Of a DNA stretch of 35,759 bases, positions 16,164 to 24,894 are shown piece by piece. Under the pieces are notes generated by a model that was not told where the DNA came from, ran no database searches, and was given only the letters and a program-made list of their open reading frames with translations. The stretch spans positions 1-35,759 of the forward strand of contig JAXDJJ010000045.1 of NCBI GenBank assembly GCA_034665745.1, in the 5' to 3' direction. How positions within the stretch are numbered: the first letter of the stretch is position 1; each line of letters begins with the position of its first letter. Origin of the DNA: JAXDJJ01 sp034665745 (GTDB lineage Bacteria > Actinomycetota > CADDZG01 > WHSQ01). The translations under genes were made by a program, and so were the position numbers.

Positions 16164-17027
16164 CTACCCCAGTTTCAGGTGTGAACGTGCCTTGTCGAGA
16201 TCGGTCTGGAACTTGAGTAGGACAGGCAGGGTCTTTTCGACAGTGGCGTCATCGAGAGACTCGACGTTGAGAGCGAGCATGGTCTGGGCCCAGTCCAACG
16301 TCTCGGCGATCGACGGCGCCTTCTTCAACTCGAGCTCGCGGATGCTCGCCACGATCCGGACTACCTGGTCTGCGAGGTTGGTGTGAAGGTCGGGCACCTT
16401 GCGGGTAACGATCTCCCTCTCGCGTTCGATGGTGGGGTAGTCCAGATAGAGATACAGACAGCGGCGCTTCAGAGCTTCCGACAGCTCGCGCTCGTTGTTC
16501 GATGTCAGCACAACGAAGGGGACGCGTCGTGACTGCAAGGTCCCCATCTCGGGGATCGTGATCTGCCAGTCCGAAAGAACCTCGAGCAACAATGCTTCGG
16601 CTTCGAAATCGAGCTTGTCGACCTCGTCGATCAGGAGAACGACCGGATCTTCCGATCGGATCGCCTTGAGGACGGGTCGCTCGAGCAGGAACTCTTCGCT
16701 GAAGATGTCTTCGGACAACTCCGTCCACGAAGAGCCTTGCCCCGCCTGGATGCGCAGCAACTGCTTCTTGTAGTTCCACTCGTACAGGGCCTTGGACTCG
16801 TCGACGCCCTCGTAACACTGCAGCCGGATGATCGGAGAACCGATCGCAGCCGATACGGCCTTGGCCAACTCGGTCTTGCCGACCCCGGCCGGACCTTCTA
16901 CGAGAAGGGGCTTCCCCAGCCGCTCGGCAAGCAACACGACGGTAGCGATCGCGTCGTCGGCGAGATAACCGCTGTCAGCGAGCCTGGCCGTGACCTCATC
17001 TACGTCAGCGAAGCGGTGCTGATCCAT
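16164..17027 (-). CDS. MoxR-type AAA+ ATPase
   Basis: A 287-residue MoxR/CoxD-group ATPase. Walker A is GPAGVGKTE (residues 45-53), Walker B is VVLLIDEVDK, sensor 1 is VVLTSNNERELSEALKRRC, and the C-terminal lid follows. The N-terminus (ADVDEVTARLADSGYLADD) matches the CoxD/MoxR family. With the VWA protein encoded two bases downstream it forms the classic MoxR-VWA chaperone pair. The gene is a single-domain ATPase of normal family length. Confidence 0.93.
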   Translation of the reverse strand: MDQHRFADVDEVTARLADSGYLADDAIATVVLLAERLGKPLLVEGPAGVGKTELAKAVSAAIGSPIIRLQCYEGVDESKALYEWNYKKQLLRIQAGQGSSWTELSEDIFSEEFLLERPVLKAIRSEDPVVLLIDEVDKLDFEAEALLLEVLSDWQITIPEMGTLQSRRVPFVVLTSNNERELSEALKRRCLYLYLDYPTIEREREIVTRKVPDLHTNLADQVVRIVASIRELELKKAPSIAETLDWAQTMLALNVESLDDATVEKTLPVLLKFQTDLDKARSHLKLG

Positions 17028-17074
17028 CCGTGAATCCTAGTCTCGACGGAGGATCGACCCCCCGGTCACACGTC

Positions 17075-17488
17075 TCAGATGGTGTGAACGATCAACACGT
17101 CGCATTCAGCGTGGTGGGACACCCTGTTGGGGACGCTGCCTTGCAGGAAGCGCCTCGCTCCCGCCATGCCCTTATTACCGACGACGATCAGCCCGACCTT
17201 CTCTTCGTCGGCTACATCTAGGAGCACCCCGGCTGCTTCTCCCTCGCGGACGATCGTTCGGACGTTGATGTCGGCGGCGTGCTTGTTCTCGATGGCGTGC
17301 ACGATCTCGCGTGCACGGTCCAGGTTCGGTGACTCGTCGTCGGCGAGGGCGTAGCCGACGTTCGGATCGGGGTGCGCGTGAACGACGATGAGCTCGGCCC
17401 CATCCTGTTTGGCGATCTCGACCGCACGGCCGACCGCACGGGTGGCGGACTCGGAACCGTCCGTTCCGACGAGGATCTTCCCGAACAT
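17075..17488 (-). CDS. Universal stress protein (UspA family)
   Basis: A 137-residue cytosolic Usp domain. It begins with KILVGTDGSESATRAVGRA and ends with VGNKGMAGARRFLQGSVPNRV, the G-2X-G-9X-G(S) pattern of ATP-binding Usp proteins, then CDVLIVHT. The ATG at 17488 is preceded by AGGAGG at ideal spacing. It lies 23 bases after the MFS gene on the same strand and may be cotranscribed with it. Confidence 0.95.
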   Translation of the reverse strand: MFGKILVGTDGSESATRAVGRAVEIAKQDGAELIVVHAHPDPNVGYALADDESPNLDRAREIVHAIENKHAADINVRTIVREGEAAGVLLDVADEEKVGLIVVGNKGMAGARRFLQGSVPNRVSHHAECDVLIVHTI

Positions 17489-17511
17489 GCTTGCCTCCTA
17501 GGCCGTGCCCT

Positions 17512-18639
17512 CTAGGCCGGTGTCTGCCCGGTAGTTCTAGCCGAAGCCTCCCTGGTCCTGCCGAGAACGGCGACTCCGACCGCGCACAGGGCTGCCGGTA
17601 CGGCGAATGCAACCGAGAACCCGAACGCTCCCGCCAGCGCGCCGACGGTATAGCTCCCGGCCCCCGAACCCACGTCGAAGAACGCGGTGAAGGAACCGAG
17701 GGCTTCACCACGCTCTCGGTCCGGCACGCGATCCGCGGTCAACGCCATTAGGGCCGGGAAGATCAAGGCGAAGCCACCCGCGTAGAGGGCTACACCGATG
17801 TAGGCGGTCGTGGGCTGAGCGATAGCAAGCAGGACCATCCCGACGGCGGCCGCGATGGTTCCCGGGAATGCGACGGCCAGTCGCCCCCGCCTGTCGGCGA
17901 GCTTGCGAGTGGCGACGCGCACTACGACGACCGAGATGGCGAACACCGCGTACAGCGCTGCGGATGAACTTAGACCGACGCTGCGTGCGTAAAGGGGAGC
18001 GAACGACGTGATCGCCGCGTAGCCCGTAGCGGCGAACATGAGCACCAGCCCGGGGGACACGGAAGCTGGGTGCAGGAATCTCAGAGGGCGCTCGACGGTT
18101 TCTCCAACCGCTCTCGTCTCCGACACCAAGAGGCCCGCGAGGGCCGCGCCGAGGGCGATGACACCACAGACCACCCAGGCTCGATCGAAATCTCCAGACC
18201 TGACGAGGTACTCGCCGAATGCTGGCCCGGCCGCGATGCCGCCATAGAGAAACAGGCTGAACACGGTGATGATCTCTGCCCTACGTTGCTGTGGCGCCAG
18301 GTCCGTCGCGATCGTGACCGCCGCCGTGTAGAACGCGGCCCCCGCGAAGCCCTGGAGGAAGCGCAGTCCTATGACCGCGGGGATCGAATCAACGACGAGC
18401 AGCGCGACCGAGGTCAGCGCGATCAAGGCTGGGGCGCCGACCAGGAAGGGGCGACGGCCCCACCGATCCAGTGCGCGTCCGATCGGGGGCCGCGACAACA
18501 GGGCAGAGATCGAGAACGAGCCCACCGAGATGCCGACCGACGCGCGGGAACCGCCCAAAGCATCCGTTACGAACAGGGGCAGTGCGGAGAGGTAGACACC
18601 CATCACCGTGAAGTGCGCAAGGGTGACCGCACACAGCAC
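17512..18639 (-). CDS. MFS transporter (drug/metabolite efflux type)
   Basis: A 375-residue protein with about 12 hydrophobic helices. The MFS motif A region is recognisable after helix 2 (RPPIGRALDRWGRRPFLVGA), repeated weakly mid-protein (RKLADRRGRLAVAF). The annotated GTG 18639 places helix 1 almost at the N-terminus; no earlier ATG, GTG or TTG occurs in frame before the upstream acyl-CoA dehydrogenase stop 44 bases away. The substrate cannot be read from sequence. Genes on both sides on the same strand suggest an acyl-CoA dehydrogenase - MFS - Usp transcription unit. Confidence 0.88.
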   Translation of the reverse strand: MLCAVTLAHFTVMGVYLSALPLFVTDALGGSRASVGISVGSFSISALLSRPPIGRALDRWGRRPFLVGAPALIALTSVALLVVDSIPAVIGLRFLQGFAGAAFYTAAVTIATDLAPQQRRAEIITVFSLFLYGGIAAGPAFGEYLVRSGDFDRAWVVCGVIALGAALAGLLVSETRAVGETVERPLRFLHPASVSPGLVLMFAATGYAAITSFAPLYARSVGLSSSAALYAVFAISVVVVRVATRKLADRRGRLAVAFPGTIAAAVGMVLLAIAQPTTAYIGVALYAGGFALIFPALMALTADRVPDRERGEALGSFTAFFDVGSGAGSYTVGALAGAFGFSVAFAVPAALCAVGVAVLGRTREASARTTGQTPA

Positions 18640-18683
18640 GCGGAGGTCCCGGATGCGGTCGGCCCGCGGGCGTAGCTCCTCGG

Positions 18684-19901
18684 TCAGGGTTTCCAGCGCG
18701 CCAGCTCCTCGCGCGCGATGACCATCTTGTGGACCTCGTCAGCCCCGTCGACGATGTGCAGGGTTCGGGCGTGGGCGTACATCATCGCAAGGGGGAAATC
18801 GTTCGAGACCCCGGCCCCCCCGTGTACCTGGATAGCGCGGTCGATGACCCAGGTTGCGAGCTCGGCCCCCGCGACCTTGATCGCAGAGATCTCGATGCGA
18901 GCCTTGTCCTTCCCAACCGTGTCCATCAGCCATGCAGCCTTCAATGTCAGCAGTCGTGCTTGTTCGATGCGCACGCGTGACTCGGCGATCCAGTCCCGGA
19001 TGACTCCTTGCTTGGACAAGGGGATCCCGAACGCGACGCGCGAGTGGGCTCTCTTGCACATGAGCTCGAGAGCCCTCTCGGCCATGCCGATCGCACGCAT
19101 GCAGTGGTGGATGCGTCCGGGACCGAGGCGCGCTTGCCCGATCAGGAAGCCGCCGCCTTCCACGCCGAGCAGGTTGTCGGCCGGGATCCGAACGTCGTTG
19201 AAGGCGATCTCACAGTGACCGTGACCAGCGTCGTACCCGAACACCGGCAACGTCCTGATTATCTCGACGCCGGGGGCATCCATCGGGATCAAGACGAGAC
19301 TGTGTTGCATGTACTTGTCCGCCTCGGGATTGCTTTGCCCTAAGAACAGACACACCTTGCAGCGTGGATCGGCGGCTCCCGATGTCCACCACTTCCGGCC
19401 CTTGATGACGTACGTATCGCCATCGCGCGTGATGGTGCTGGCGAGGTTGGTCGGGTCCGAGCTCGCAACCCCCGGCTCGGTCATCCCGAAACAAGAACGG
19501 ATCTCGCCTTCGAGCAATGGCTCGAGCCACTCCTTCTTCTGCTGCTCGTTACCGAACTCGGCGAGTATCTCCATGTTGCCGGTGTCGGGGGCCGCGCAGT
19601 TGGTCGCCTCGGGCGCGATGGGGGACCGACCCATGATCTCGGCCAGCGGTGCGTAATCGAGGTTGGTGAGCCCCGCTCCGTGCTCCGAACTTGATGGATG
19701 GGCGGGGAGGAACAGATTCCAGAGACCCCGAGCGCGCGCCTCTTTCTTCAGGGTCTCCATGATCGGGGGGACCGAGTGGACATCGGCCTGGCCCATGAGC
19801 TGCTCGGCATAGGCAGATTCGTTCGGGTAGATGTGCTCGTCCATGTAGGCGAGCAACCGCTCTTGGAGCTCGACCGACCGCGGGCTGTGCTCGAAGTCCA
19901 C
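18684..19901 (-). CDS. Acyl-CoA dehydrogenase
   Basis: A 405-residue FAD-dependent acyl-CoA dehydrogenase. Signature regions are CFGMTEPGVASSDPTNLAST (FAD/substrate loop), GRKWWTSGAADPRC, RIHHCMRAIGMAERALELM and the C-terminal IQVHGGAGVSNDFPLA with the conserved QVHGG. It introduces the alpha,beta double bond into acyl-CoAs; sequence type is that of long-chain or ACAD10/11-like enzymes. The GTG at 19901 is chosen because AAGGAGG is five bases upstream; the longer in-frame ORF to 19976 has no such site and would overlap the divergent MaoC gene. The MaoC hydratase next door would carry out the following beta-oxidation step. Confidence 0.93.
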   Translation of the reverse strand: MDFEHSPRSVELQERLLAYMDEHIYPNESAYAEQLMGQADVHSVPPIMETLKKEARARGLWNLFLPAHPSSSEHGAGLTNLDYAPLAEIMGRSPIAPEATNCAAPDTGNMEILAEFGNEQQKKEWLEPLLEGEIRSCFGMTEPGVASSDPTNLASTITRDGDTYVIKGRKWWTSGAADPRCKVCLFLGQSNPEADKYMQHSLVLIPMDAPGVEIIRTLPVFGYDAGHGHCEIAFNDVRIPADNLLGVEGGGFLIGQARLGPGRIHHCMRAIGMAERALELMCKRAHSRVAFGIPLSKQGVIRDWIAESRVRIEQARLLTLKAAWLMDTVGKDKARIEISAIKVAGAELATWVIDRAIQVHGGAGVSNDFPLAMMYAHARTLHIVDGADEVHKMVIAREELARWKP

Positions 19902-19969
19902 GACTGCCTCCTTGGTTAGGTTTGCGAGGTTAGCCCGACAAGCCCGGGTCGATCGGACAGAGGAGCGCC

Positions 19970-20419
19970 ATGACAACCACGTTGACCATCAGCGAGATTG
20001 AAGGGACCGACGAGCGTGAGCTCGGGGTCAGCGACTGGCACACGGTCGAGCAATCCCACGTGAACCAGTTCGCCGATGCCACCGGCGACCACCAGTGGAT
20101 CCACGTCGACCCCGAGATGGCCAAGCAGGGGCCGTTCGGCACGACCGTGGCGCACGGGTACCTCAGCCTGTCGTTACTGCCGATGCTGATGGGGCAGGTG
20201 ATGTCGGTCAGCGACGCCCGTATGGGGCTCAATTACGGCACAGAGAAGATCCGCTTCACGAATCCCGTCCCGGTCGGCTCCAGGGTGCGGTTGAAGGCCA
20301 CCCTCATCGAGGGCAACCGCAAGGGGGACGGCGTGCTCTACAAGGTCGGCGTCACGATCGAGATCGAGGGGCAGGAGAAGCCGGCGATGGTTGGGGAGGT
20401 CCTTTACCTGGTGTTCTAG
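19970..20419 (+). CDS. MaoC-family (R)-enoyl-CoA hydratase
   Basis: A 149-residue hot-dog fold protein with the hydratase-2 motif: FADATGDHQWIHVDPEMAK with catalytic Asp and His, and the loop PFGTTVAHGYLSLSLLP. It resembles NodN/MaoC-type enoyl-CoA hydratases of single-domain length. The start has AGGAG six bases upstream. Divergent from the acyl-CoA dehydrogenase with 68 bp between starts, suggesting shared control. The stop codon lies inside a 9-bp stem-loop (20414-20436). Confidence 0.92.
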   Translation: MTTTLTISEIEGTDERELGVSDWHTVEQSHVNQFADATGDHQWIHVDPEMAKQGPFGTTVAHGYLSLSLLPMLMGQVMSVSDARMGLNYGTEKIRFTNPVPVGSRVRLKATLIEGNRKGDGVLYKVGVTIEIEGQEKPAMVGEVLYLVF

Positions 20420-20457
20420 AAGCCTGTCTTCTAGAAGTGGTACAAACTGGTACTTCT
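20414..20457 (+). promoter_or_regulatory. Overlapping inverted repeats and phased direct repeat in the leader of the LIV-type operon
   Basis: TTCTAGAAG (20414-20422) pairs perfectly with CTTCTAGAA (20428-20436) around a 5-nt loop. AGAAGT (20433-20438) can instead pair with ACTTCT (20452-20457), using part of the same right arm. TGGTAC occurs twice, at 20438 and 20448, exactly one helical turn apart. The element spans the maoC stop and ends about 25 bases before the operon start. It could be an operator for a dimeric regulator, a transcript-end stem-loop, or a switch between two RNA folds. Confidence 0.5.
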
Positions 20458-20481
20458 CACCATCGAACTGGGGGGCCTGTC

Positions 20482-21006
20482 TTGGGTGAGGCCGCAGTTT
20501 CAGAGCGCGTCTTCCAACCGACGCAGTACCGGACGTTCTCTCGCAAGCTCGCGCCGTCACTCGATGTCATCGGTGGTGCCCTTGCGATCGCCGGTGGTCT
20601 CGGTGTCTGGATGCGCGCGACGGAGCTCGCTCAAAGCGGTCTGGCTCCCACTCAGGTTGCAGTCACGATGGGGTATTCCGACTGGCCCGGCGTTGCCATC
20701 GCGGCCCTCGGCGCCCTGACGCTCGCGAGCTCGGTGTTGTGGTTGCTCCGCTTCCGGATCCTCAAGCTCCTGCCTCTTCTTTACTCACTCGCGCTGGCGG
20801 GACTCGTCGGCTGGCAGCTGCCACAGATAGATAGAGACGCGGCCGCGGTGGCAGAGCAAGCCCGCGAGCACATCGACTTCGTTGCGTTTCATGCGGGATA
20901 CGGCTGGGGGGCCTGGTGCATGCTCGCCGGCGCGGTCTTCGCCGTGCTGGGCAGCGTCGCCGGACTTCTGAGGGAACTCGATGTCAGGAAGGGGATCCCC
21001 GGATGA
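20482..21006 (+). CDS. Four-helix membrane protein, first gene of the LIV-type operon, unknown family
   Basis: A 174-residue protein with four hydrophobic helices near residues 28-45, 66-87, 92-110 and 139-160. A polar loop of about 30 residues between helices 3 and 4 includes DRDAAAVAEQAREHIDFVAFH. I do not recognise the family. TTG 20482 is chosen for the G-rich ribosome-binding run at 20470-20475; the frame is open further upstream but overlaps maoC. Its stop overlaps the ATG of the substrate-binding protein (ATGA), so it is coupled to the transporter. It may be an accessory membrane subunit or an anchor for the extracellular components. Confidence 0.7.
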   Translation: MGEAAVSERVFQPTQYRTFSRKLAPSLDVIGGALAIAGGLGVWMRATELAQSGLAPTQVAVTMGYSDWPGVAIAALGALTLASSVLWLLRFRILKLLPLLYSLALAGLVGWQLPQIDRDAAAVAEQAREHIDFVAFHAGYGWGAWCMLAGAVFAVLGSVAGLLRELDVRKGIPG

Positions 21007-22517
21007 AGTGGAAGAACGTCGCCGCGATAACAGCGATGACCCTGCTCGTTGCTGCATGTAACGGCCACGCCGTGCTGGTCGAGACCCGCACCGAAGACGG
21101 GGAGCTGATCTCCGCGACGGAAGCCGGATCCGATTCCGTCCTCGCCCAGAAGGGTGCGAAGGGCGTCGACGTTGGGCCCGGTGGTGCGAGCGGTAGCGCA
21201 GCTGCGGGTAGCGGTGCCGTCGGAACCGCATCCGCCGGCGAAGCGAACTGCGCGACGAACTCGAACCCGGAGGAGGGATACACAGCCTCGACCCTGAAGC
21301 TCGGCACGATCCTTCCCGTCACCGGAGCTCTTCGTCCCCTTGGTGAACAGACCGCGCGCGTGATGAAGCTCGCAGTCGAGAATCTCAATCGCACCGAGAA
21401 CATCCCCGGCCCCCTCGGATACCTGAACTGGGGATGTCCCGACCGGCCGGGCATCTTCGGACGCAAGGTCAGTTTGAAGATCTTCTCGTTGCAAGCGAAC
21501 ACTCCAGAAGAAGCCCTGGCCGGCATGCGTCGATTGATCGACGTCGAGAACGTGTTCATGGTCCGCGACTGCTACCTGCAAACGAGTCTCATGGGACCGG
21601 CATCGCAGTATCAGAACTCGAAGGGCGTGCCGGGGGTGTGGTGTCACTTCTCCGAGATGCCGTATCCACAACTCGCGCCGTGGAACTTCGCGCCGGGTAC
21701 CGACCCTCAGGTCGCCTCCGCTATCCACGCCGGTTTCTTGATGAAGCAGCTGCACAAGCAGCGCCTTGGGATCCTTGCAGATCCTGCTTCGGAGTCGAAC
21801 ACCGTCCGCGTCGTGCGCGCGGTAGCGGAGCACTTCAACCACCCGATCCCGGACGGATGCGTGATCTACAAGAAGGCGCAAGAAGCCTCGAACGGGATGC
21901 GTTCCGAGATCGCGGCGTTGCGAACCTGTTACGGGGGCCAGGCTCCCGATGCGGTCGTCGCCCTTGATGCTTTGAACGGGGTCTTCGGTGCGATGGAGGC
22001 GGCCCGCCAGGGGTGGCGGGGGCAGGACGTCGGCGTGCAGTGGAGTTGCACGGGCACGTCATGCTGGATCCAGAGCCTCGCCGAGTTGTGCGGGAGCGCA
22101 TGCACCGGGATGCTGACCGACTGCCAGGCGTTGCCGTGCGTGCCGTTCGCCGACCCCGAGAAGTACCCGGCCGTGAAGGCCCTTCAGGATGCTCGTGCCC
22201 GCAGCTATCCGCAAGAACCCGAAGACATCCTCACTTATGCGCCCGCTGCCATAACGGGTGGCATCGCTCTGTGGTTAACGATGACCGGGCCCGACCTTTC
22301 GCGTGACAACTTCCGCAACACCCTCGCCACGAAGATCAGGGACTGGAGCGCGGGTATCGGACCGATCCTCAACATCACGGATTCGGATCATTTCGGCGGC
22401 AAGGCCGTGTGGCTCATCCGTTTCACTGGTGGCGGCGAATGGTTCGAAGACGATTCGGGCAAGTTCCTCACCCTCGGTGAGGTTGGTGTTCCGTATTCGG
22501 TGGTCACCGACAGGTGA
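21003..22517 (+). CDS. Branched-chain-type ABC transporter substrate-binding lipoprotein, Cys-rich
   Basis: A 504-residue Peripla_BP_6-like receptor. The signal ends in LLVAAC with Cys19 as the lipidated residue. A long Gly/Ala/Ser-rich linker (about residues 55-80) separates the anchor from the binding domain, which begins LKLGTILPVTGALRPLGEQ. The mature protein carries twelve further Cys residues, several clustered in QWSCTGTSCWIQSLAELC and the following TDCQALPC, unusual for this family and suggesting several disulphides. It would deliver ligand to the LivHMGF transporter encoded downstream. Ligand unknown: the family binds branched-chain amino acids, amides, urea and aromatic or aliphatic acids. 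Coupled to both neighbours by ATGA and GTGA overlaps. Confidence 0.9.
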   Translation: MKWKNVAAITAMTLLVAACNGHAVLVETRTEDGELISATEAGSDSVLAQKGAKGVDVGPGGASGSAAAGSGAVGTASAGEANCATNSNPEEGYTASTLKLGTILPVTGALRPLGEQTARVMKLAVENLNRTENIPGPLGYLNWGCPDRPGIFGRKVSLKIFSLQANTPEEALAGMRRLIDVENVFMVRDCYLQTSLMGPASQYQNSKGVPGVWCHFSEMPYPQLAPWNFAPGTDPQVASAIHAGFLMKQLHKQRLGILADPASESNTVRVVRAVAEHFNHPIPDGCVIYKKAQEASNGMRSEIAALRTCYGGQAPDAVVALDALNGVFGAMEAARQGWRGQDVGVQWSCTGTSCWIQSLAELCGSACTGMLTDCQALPCVPFADPEKYPAVKALQDARARSYPQEPEDILTYAPAAITGGIALWLTMTGPDLSRDNFRNTLATKIRDWSAGIGPILNITDSDHFGGKAVWLIRFTGGGEWFEDDSGKFLTLGEVGVPYSVVTDR

Positions 22518-23974
22518 GCAACCGGGTCGTACCTCGCCTCCTCTGCGCGCTCGTGCTCGTTACCTTGGGTGCATCGGTCGCTCCTCGAGCCGGCGCGGGC
22601 GAGTCCATCTCTTTCTCCATCAAGGAAGCCCGCACCTATGCCTACAAGGTGTCGTTGATCAAAGAGATCATCGAGAACGCACCGAAGTGCAACCCCGATG
22701 ACGATCCGAAGTACAAGTGCGACGAAGGTCAGTACAACCACGAGCTGAACTGTCCCGATGACATCGCGATCGGGCCGCGGGGCAAGCTTCCCGAGGCGAA
22801 GCCTCCCGAGGGTGTCACTCCGGTCGAAGGCGGCGCGGGTGATGGGACCGGGGGCGATCGGCCACCGACCTCGAGTCCGGTACGTCTCAACGAACTCGTG
22901 TCCGTGGGGGCTGCGAGTCATTTCGGTCCGGTCAAGGAAGCTGCCGGGTTCGCATCCAAGGCATACGTCGATCTATCCGGACGCGATGACCCGGAACAGC
23001 ACACCGAGAGCGAGATCCTGTCGACCAACAAGGCCGATTACGAAGAGCGTTGCTGGCCCGAGGACGCAGCCAAGGACGGCAACGACTACGTCCATCTTCT
23101 GTCGCACTCGTTCAAAGACGTCGAGACGTACCACTATGCAGAGTGCTTCCGACAGGGGTGCCAGTGGGGCGGCCTCGGAAATTTCGGTGCAGATGCCGAA
23201 CGTGCGCGCTCGATCACGCATCTCTACGAGGAGGCCGGCCGCATCCATATGGTCCTTTCGGCGAAGATCGAGGATCTCTCGTACGGCTCGGGTGCGCTGA
23301 CGGTCGATGCCATCGAGACCTTCGTCGACGTTTCCTCCGACGGCACCGCGTCGGGTTTGAAATGGTCTGTATCGAGCACCGCCTCGGGGGCCGAACTCGG
23401 TGGGCAACCGATCGCGTTGCCTCCGGGACAGGTCGTTTCCGGCCCCGGCTTCTCGTTCGGCATGGCGGCGCCATATGTGGGCACCGAGGACGACGGCTCT
23501 CAGATCAGGGTCGAGGCGCCCGGCTTCATGATCGCAACGACCGAGCAGACGGTCCACTTCGCGGGGGCCGAGAGTGGCGCGGGTCTGGGAGAAGAGCTCG
23601 ACTACCGGTTCCAAAGGAATCCGGGCCCGGACACGTCCTCGTCGGCCGGCGATGGAACGGACGACTTCTCGAGCTCCGCGGCTCCGTTCGACAGCGGAGC
23701 GGCGGTCCTTGGCGGCACGACCTTCGGCGGAGGTGTGGCTATCGGTCCTTCGGACACGGCCGACCCGCAAGCTGCAGCTCCCGCTACCGAGATGTTGATC
23801 TACGAGCAGGCGACGGGCCGCGGCGCGGTCGCGGGCATCGTCGCGCTGGGTGTTCTGGGGTGGTTCCTGCTGCTCGGCAGATGGCTCCAAAGGTTCGGGT
23901 GGGGCAAGAAGCTCTACCGCTTGCAGCCGTTCCGCACGGTCGACTGGTTGTACAGGGCGTTCGTCAAGTCATGA
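22514..23974 (+). CDS. Cys-rich type I membrane protein in the LIV-type operon, unknown family
   Basis: A 486-residue protein with an N-terminal signal peptide (LLCALVLVTLGASVAPRAGA) and one C-terminal membrane helix at about residues 437-455, followed by a basic tail of about 31 residues facing the cytoplasm. The extracellular part has six Cys (three near residues 59-80, three near 193-225), an acidic and Gly/Pro-rich linker around 95-120, a central mixed region, and a Ser/Asp/Gly-rich stalk before the membrane. I recognise no enzymatic motif. Its place between the binding protein and LivH, with four-base overlaps on both sides, implies stoichiometric production with the transporter. It may be a co-receptor, docking platform or ligand-processing subunit; these are guesses. 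Confidence 0.85.
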   Translation: MSNRVVPRLLCALVLVTLGASVAPRAGAGESISFSIKEARTYAYKVSLIKEIIENAPKCNPDDDPKYKCDEGQYNHELNCPDDIAIGPRGKLPEAKPPEGVTPVEGGAGDGTGGDRPPTSSPVRLNELVSVGAASHFGPVKEAAGFASKAYVDLSGRDDPEQHTESEILSTNKADYEERCWPEDAAKDGNDYVHLLSHSFKDVETYHYAECFRQGCQWGGLGNFGADAERARSITHLYEEAGRIHMVLSAKIEDLSYGSGALTVDAIETFVDVSSDGTASGLKWSVSSTASGAELGGQPIALPPGQVVSGPGFSFGMAAPYVGTEDDGSQIRVEAPGFMIATTEQTVHFAGAESGAGLGEELDYRFQRNPGPDTSSSAGDGTDDFSSSAAPFDSGAAVLGGTTFGGGVAIGPSDTADPQAAAPATEMLIYEQATGRGAVAGIVALGVLGWFLLLGRWLQRFGWGKKLYRLQPFRTVDWLYRAFVKS

Positions 23975-24894
23975 TCACCGCGGCCCCCGTCACGGAAGTA
24001 ACCGTTTTCGGCCTCTCCTCGGGGGCCGTGTTCGCGCTGCTTGCCCTTGGCCTGGTCCTCATCTACAGGACGACGGGGGTCATGAACTTCGCTCACTGGG
24101 CGATCGGCTTGATCGCGGTGGTCGGCTATGTGATGGCGACCGGACTAGGTCTGCCGGGACCAGTTGCGATGCCACTCGCCCTCGCGTTCGGCGCAGGCTC
24201 GGGAGTGCTGGCCTACCGGTTCGTGTTTCGCCGGATCTCCGGAGCACGTCAGATCATCGTCATCCTCATCTCGATCGGGGTTGCCCAGCTCTACGCGTCG
24301 CTGGCGCAGTTCGCTCTCGGTTTCGAGCAATTCACGCGTCTCGAGCCGTGGCTCCCTACCGGCGATATCCACATCGGATCAGTCGCGGTCAGGGCATCAG
24401 AGATCATCACCGCTGGGGTGTCGATCGGTGTTGCCTTCGCGTTCCTGGTCTGGTTCAGGGTGTCGCGTGCGGGCCGGGCTCTGCGCGCCGTGGCTCAGAA
24501 CCGTGAGGCGGCGATGCTCGCTGGGATCGACGATGTTCGCTACTCGTCCTTGGCGTGGGGGATCGGAAGCGCTCTGGCTGCGCTCGCCCTGCTCTTGGTC
24601 CTGCCGCATTCCGCCGGCGAGCAAGGTGGCTTGATCACGACGTTCGATGTCACTCCGTTCGGAACCCTCCTGATACCCGCGTTCGGCGCTGCGTTGGTCG
24701 GCGGTCTCGTTCATCTGCCGATGGCGATGGTCGGCGGCTTCGTATTCGGTCTCGCACGCGAGCTGATGATCCTCGCCCCCAAACCGTGGAGCGACCTTCG
24801 TTCGTCCGTAGCTGCGATCCTCATCGTGGTCCTCCTTCTACTCAGGACCGAGCGTTTCTTCGCCTCTCGTCAGGAACTGGAGGCGTTGGAATGA
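23971..24894 (+). CDS. Branched-chain-type ABC transporter permease, LivH family
   Basis: A 307-residue integral membrane protein with eight or so helices, beginning TVFGLSSGAVFALLALGLVL and containing GVMNFAHWAIGLIAVVGYVM, the usual LivH opening. The loop RAGRALRAVAQNREAAMLAGI is the cytoplasmic coupling (EAA-like) segment contacting the ATPases. ATG 23971 overlaps the stop before it and the stop overlaps LivM (ATGA). The open frame continues upstream but only as a shadow of the preceding gene. Confidence 0.94.
   Translation: MITAAPVTEVTVFGLSSGAVFALLALGLVLIYRTTGVMNFAHWAIGLIAVVGYVMATGLGLPGPVAMPLALAFGAGSGVLAYRFVFRRISGARQIIVILISIGVAQLYASLAQFALGFEQFTRLEPWLPTGDIHIGSVAVRASEIITAGVSIGVAFAFLVWFRVSRAGRALRAVAQNREAAMLAGIDDVRYSSLAWGIGSALAALALLLVLPHSAGEQGGLITTFDVTPFGTLLIPAFGAALVGGLVHLPMAMVGGFVFGLARELMILAPKPWSDLRSSVAAILIVVLLLLRTERFFASRQELEALE

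Noticed and set aside
19902..19969. GGTTAG repeats (19914 and 19928) between the acyl-CoA dehydrogenase and MaoC starts as an operator
   Set aside because: Two short imperfectly placed direct repeats without symmetry; too weak to call.
23050..23970. N-terminal extension of LivH by about 300 residues
   Set aside because: The upstream part is an Arg-rich shadow of the type I membrane protein gene; LivH starts at ATG 23971 with the normal family N-terminus.
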